From contig SMXV01000089.1 in assembly GCA_004356175.1 (NCBI GenBank), forward strand, positions 1-5,600: a DNA stretch of 5,600 nucleotides. The letters are read 5' to 3'. Under the pieces are notes generated by a model, which was given only the letters and a program-made list of their open reading frames with translations, was not told the origin of the DNA and did no database searches. The stretch's first letter is position 1, and every line of letters starts with the position of its first letter. Made by a program: the position numbers and the translations under genes. Below are positions 5,013 to 5,600 of this stretch, piece by piece. The DNA comes from Acidobacteriota bacterium. Its GTDB lineage: Bacteria > Actinomycetota > Acidimicrobiia > Spongiisociales > UBA5794.

Positions 5013-5480
5013 ATGCCGTTCGTTCTAGCCATTCTCGTTGCGGGCTTGTGGGCCGCATTCATGCTCCCTGCGTTCTTTGATGACCGTGGCAGAGGGCCGA
5101 GGGCGAGCACACGAGATTTCGCAAAGAGAAAGCGACTGCTTGGAGAGTTGGCAGCTGCAGAGCCCGAAGGCGATGCCTACGTCCGTCACCACGCACAGCT
5201 CAGGCGTCAGCGAATCCTCATCGGTCTGGGTGTCACTGCTTTCCTCACTCTGGTTGTGGCGACGATCACCGGCTCCGTGGCGTGGCTGTCAATTGCCATT
5301 GCGGCCGACATAACTATCGCCGCGTTTGTGGCGTTGCTGTTGTACACCAAGCAACAGGCGAGCATTCCACGCGCCGCCGTTGTTCCGATTGGATCCCAGC
5401 GCCCAGCGGATACGCCGATCTCCCTCGTTCCCGATGTACGGGACGAGCAGACCCAAACGGTCAAAGTCATAGCTGGCTAA
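5013..5480 (+). CDS. sepX: SepX/GlpR-like actinobacterial divisome membrane protein
   Basis: This 155-residue membrane protein has an N-terminal membrane helix (about 2-21, VLAILVAGLWAAFMLPAFF), a basic segment (RGRGPRASTRDFAKRKRLL, 25-43), a short linker, a second Arg-rich stretch (LRRQR, 63-67) and two further helices (about 68-87 and 90-111) separated by a Gly-Ser turn. The tail of about 44 residues is probably cytoplasmic. This order (one helix, basic stretch, linker, R-x-R, two close helices) is that of the actinobacterial SepX/GlpR family (for example the protein encoded by Rv0996 in M. tuberculosis), which works at the division septum and is encoded near a moeA-like gene. Known members have a much longer, often acidic linker, so this would be a compact form. 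AGGAG at 4996-5000 is its likely RBS, with a rather long 12-base spacing. The assignment rests on recalled architecture and gene context, not on an alignment. Confidence 0.55.
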   Translation: MPFVLAILVAGLWAAFMLPAFFDDRGRGPRASTRDFAKRKRLLGELAAAEPEGDAYVRHHAQLRRQRILIGLGVTAFLTLVVATITGSVAWLSIAIAADITIAAFVALLLYTKQQASIPRAAVVPIGSQRPADTPISLVPDVRDEQTQTVKVIAG

Positions 5481-5501
5481 CGTCTTGGGGTAGCACGCTC
5501 G

Positions 5502-5528
5502 GTGACTGCTCGGTCTGCGGGTTACCAT
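5502..5528 (+). promoter_or_regulatory. Putative promoter of the tRNA-Ala gene
   Basis: GTGACT (5502-5507, four of six to TTGACA) and TACCAT (5523-5528, a TANNNT -10) are 15 bases apart, a little short. They would start transcription at about 5535, a few bases before the mature tRNA 5' end at 5542. No clear terminator was seen between the SepX-like gene and this point, so read-through from the upstream string is also possible. Confidence 0.4.
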
Positions 5529-5541
5529 CACCTCCCGCCTC

Positions 5542-5600
5542 GGGGGTGTAGCTCAGCCCGGCAGAGCACTACGTTCGCAACGTAGGGGCCAGGGGTTCAA
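5542..5600 (+). tRNA. tRNA-Ala(CGC), 3' part cut by the window end
   Basis: The cloverleaf can be laid out base by base: acceptor 5' arm GGGGGTG (5542-5548), TA, D stem GCTC (5551-5554) with GAGC (5564-5567), anticodon stem CTACG (5569-5573) with CGTAG (5581-5585), loop TTCGCAA with anticodon CGC at 5576-5578, variable loop GGGCC, T-stem 5' half AGGGG and the start of the T loop, TTCAA. CGC reads GCG, so the tRNA is alanyl. The last roughly 17 bases, including the 3' acceptor arm where the alanine-specific G3:U70 pair would be seen, are outside the window. Confidence 0.93.

Noticed and set aside
5481..5541. Intrinsic terminator between the SepX-like gene and the tRNA.
   Set aside because: No GC-rich hairpin followed by a T run is visible; promoter-like hexamers fit this stretch better.
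1..5600. CRISPR array, transposase, integrase, toxin-antitoxin or defence genes.
   Set aside because: No regularly spaced repeats, terminal inverted repeats with a transposase, or matching protein motifs were found in any frame; all substantial genes are housekeeping types.

Overview
The window reads as a chromosomal segment of a moderately GC-rich member of the Actinomycetota. The best clue is the last protein gene. It looks like a short SepX/GlpR-type membrane protein, an actinobacterial divisome family whose gene is often near a MoeA/gephyrin-like gene, and here a moeA-like gene lies in the same gene string. Promoters placed for leaderless mRNAs (TANNNT, six bases, then ATG) and mixed ATG/GTG starts also fit. 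A lineage such as Acidimicrobiia is a guess; nothing in the sequence fixes the class.

Layout. (1) 1-556, plus strand: the C-terminal third of a thiamine-diphosphate enzyme, cut by the window edge. (2) 609-1367, plus: uppP, undecaprenyl-diphosphatase. (3) 1384-1899, minus: a membrane-anchored SAF-domain protein, convergent with uppP. The two gene ends carry a perfect 13-bp inverted repeat. (4) 1900-2100: a divergent intergenic region with apparent leaderless promoters at both edges and strong dyads between them, possibly a small RNA gene. (5) 2101-5480, plus: a tight gene string plsY - moeA - moaC - mogA - (doubtful small ORF) - sepX/glpR-like gene, with stop/start overlaps of 4, 8 and 8 nt in its first part. 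(6) 5542 to the right edge: the first 59 nt of tRNA-Ala(CGC).

Functionally the segment mixes envelope housekeeping with molybdenum cofactor synthesis. UppP recycles the lipid carrier for peptidoglycan, and PlsY makes lysophosphatidic acid for phospholipids. MoaC acts at the first step of the Moco pathway, MogA adenylylates molybdopterin, and MoeA inserts molybdate. The terminal SepX/GlpR-like membrane protein raises the question of whether this MoeA also works in cell division, as the gephyrin-like Glp does with its receptor GlpR in corynebacteria.

There is no mobile element, CRISPR array, phage gene or obvious defence system. The most notable items are the leaderless promoter set, the dyad-rich 1958-2082 region, the palindrome shared by the uppP and SAF gene ends, and the Moco-divisome gene linkage.
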